Assembly (NCBI GenBank): GCA_036403035.1
Contig: DASWRT010000470.1
Coordinates: forward strand, 1 to 19,217
DNA: 19,217 bases
DNA from: DASWRT01 sp036403035
GTDB lineage: Bacteria > Pseudomonadota > Alphaproteobacteria > ATCC43930 > CGMCC-115725
Reading direction: 5' to 3'
The position numbers and the translations under genes were made by a program. The first letter of the stretch is position 1; each line of letters opens with the position of its first letter. The notes below the pieces were generated by a model, which was not told the origin of the DNA, made no database searches, and saw only the letters and a list, made by a program, of their open reading frames with translations. Shown one piece after another: positions 18,190-19,217 of this stretch.

Positions 18190-19217
18190 TCAGTCCAGCG
18201 TGTCGAGGTAGCTCAGCAGGGCCTGGAGATCGTCCGGCGGCAGCACGATCGGCGGCATCAAATTGCCGGGCTTCTGCGTCTGCGGATCGGCGATCCAGCC
18301 GGCGCGGTTGCCGCGCGTATTCGGCAGCCGCCCCGCGCCGAGCGACATCCGGCTCGCGAGATGCGTGAGGTTCGGCCCCACGACGCCGCCGGCCGGCGTG
18401 CCGGTGATCGCATGGCACATCGCGCACGGGCCGCTCATGAACACCTGCATCCCGCGCTTCTGCTCGTCGGTCTGCGGTTCCTTGGCGGACTTGCGCTGCT
18501 TGTCGAGCCAGCTCTCGAACGCGTCCTTCGGCTCGGCGACGACGTCCAACGCCATATGCGCGTGCTGCGCGCCACAGAACTCGGCGCATTGTCCGCGGAA
18601 CCGGCCGGGCCGATCGGCAGTGAGGTAGAGGGTGTTGAGCTGGCCGGGGATCAGGTCCTTCTTCCCGTGCAGGTTCGGGACCCAGAAGCTGTGGATCACG
18701 TCGTCGGAGCGCAGCGTGATCTTGACCGTCTCGCCGACCGGGAGATGGATCTCGTCGGCGGTGATGAACGTATCGCTCGGCTGCGCCGCCTGATAGCGGA
18801 CCTCCCACCACCATTGGTGCCCGATCAGCTCGATCCCGTAGGCGCCGTCGCCGCTCTGCGCGAACAGCTTGCTGTTGGTCGCGTAGGTCACGAGCGTCAG
18901 GGCGAGGAGGATCGCCACCGTGACGGCGGTCGCGACGCCGACGACGCGACGGATGCGTCCCTCGGTGCCCTGGTTGGGATGTACTTCCGGCGCGCTGAAC
19001 GGCGTATACCCGCCGCGCCGCCGCAGCATCGCCCAGATCAGCGTCAGCATCACCAGCACGTAGACCGCGGTGCAGACCCAGAAGAACAGCCACCAGATCC
19101 CGCCGATCGCCTCGGCTCCCTTGCCCGCCGGATCGAGCGCGGACTGCACGCCAGTGCAGCCGGCGACAGGGAGGAGCAGGGCAGGGACCGCGCTTAATAC
19201 TCCTCTCCATACTCCTC
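18190..19217 (-). CDS. ctaC: Cytochrome c oxidase subunit II with fused cytochrome c domain (caa3-type), 5'-partial
   Basis: This electron-entry subunit contains the CuA centre and a fused cytochrome c. Numbering from the internal GTG at 19147-19149, there are two membrane helices (about 19-41 and 70-90), then GHQWWWEVRY. CuA ligands are His153 (HSFWVPNLHGKKD), Cys188, Cys192, His196 and Met199 in GQCAEFCGAQHAHM. The C-terminal heme domain has CAMCH (242-246) and axial Met298 in NLMPP. The frame continues upstream of that GTG into SAVPALLLPVAGCTG, a lipoprotein signal with lipobox VAGC, with no in-frame ATG, GTG or TTG before the window edge. The true start is therefore beyond 19217 and the subunit is probably lipid-anchored. 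The heme fusion defines caa3-type oxidases. It is the first visible gene of the operon, 20 nt before subunit I. Confidence 0.95.
   Translation of the reverse strand, partial: GVWRGVLSAVPALLLPVAGCTGVQSALDPAGKGAEAIGGIWWLFFWVCTAVYVLVMLTLIWAMLRRRGGYTPFSAPEVHPNQGTEGRIRRVVGVATAVTVAILLALTLVTYATNSKLFAQSGDGAYGIELIGHQWWWEVRYQAAQPSDTFITADEIHLPVGETVKITLRSDDVIHSFWVPNLHGKKDLIPGQLNTLYLTADRPGRFRGQCAEFCGAQHAHMALDVVAEPKDAFESWLDKQRKSAKEPQTDEQKRGMQVFMSGPCAMCHAITGTPAGGVVGPNLTHLASRMSLGAGRLPNTRGNRAGWIADPQTQKPGNLMPPIVLPPDDLQALLSYLDTLD

Overview
This is high-GC DNA with many 4-bp ATGA start/stop overlaps. The protein families (XdhABC purine dehydrogenase, a BMP-type nucleobase/nucleoside ABC importer, an intracellular PHB depolymerase and a caa3-type oxidase) suggest an alphaproteobacterium, most likely Hyphomicrobiales (Rhizobiales). 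The genus cannot be fixed from the window. No rRNA, tRNA, CRISPR array, insertion sequence or phage gene was seen.

Region 1 (about 1-11120, minus strand, read right to left) is a compact purine-salvage/catabolism operon. In order of transcription it holds a possible 65-codon leader ORF, uraH, xdhA, xdhB, xdhC, an ABC ATPase, two ABC permeases, a periplasmic BMP-family binding protein, and a cysteine desulfurase that runs off the left edge. Most junctions overlap or are separated by less than 50 nt. A perfect 38-bp inverted repeat sits between the binding-protein gene and the cysteine desulfurase. guaD (guanine deaminase) is divergently transcribed from the same intergenic region. Together these would import purines, convert guanine to xanthine (GuaD), oxidise xanthine/hypoxanthine to urate (XdhAB, matured by XdhC, probably with sulfur from the desulfurase) and hydrolyse 5-hydroxyisourate (UraH). 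Urate oxidase and OHCU decarboxylase are absent from the window.

Region 2 (11743-13754) holds two divergent stand-alone genes: a glutathione S-transferase-like protein (minus) and an intracellular poly(3-hydroxybutyrate) depolymerase (plus).

Region 3 (13806-19217, minus strand) is a six-gene respiratory operon. In transcription order it encodes a cytochrome-c-fused lipoprotein subunit II (5' end off the right edge), subunit I, subunit III, a small three-helix membrane protein, a CtaG-family assembly factor and a membrane-anchored cytochrome c. Gene order and helix partition match the Bacillus ctaCDEFG caa3 oxidase. Subunit I lacks the usual K-channel lysine and has Glu for Asp at the D-channel entrance.

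Most notable points: the cysteine desulfurase has no canonical start codon because the inverted repeat abuts its 5' end; the desulfurase is linked to xdhC; the oxidase has atypical proton-channel residues; and a small ORF is coupled to uraH by TGATG.
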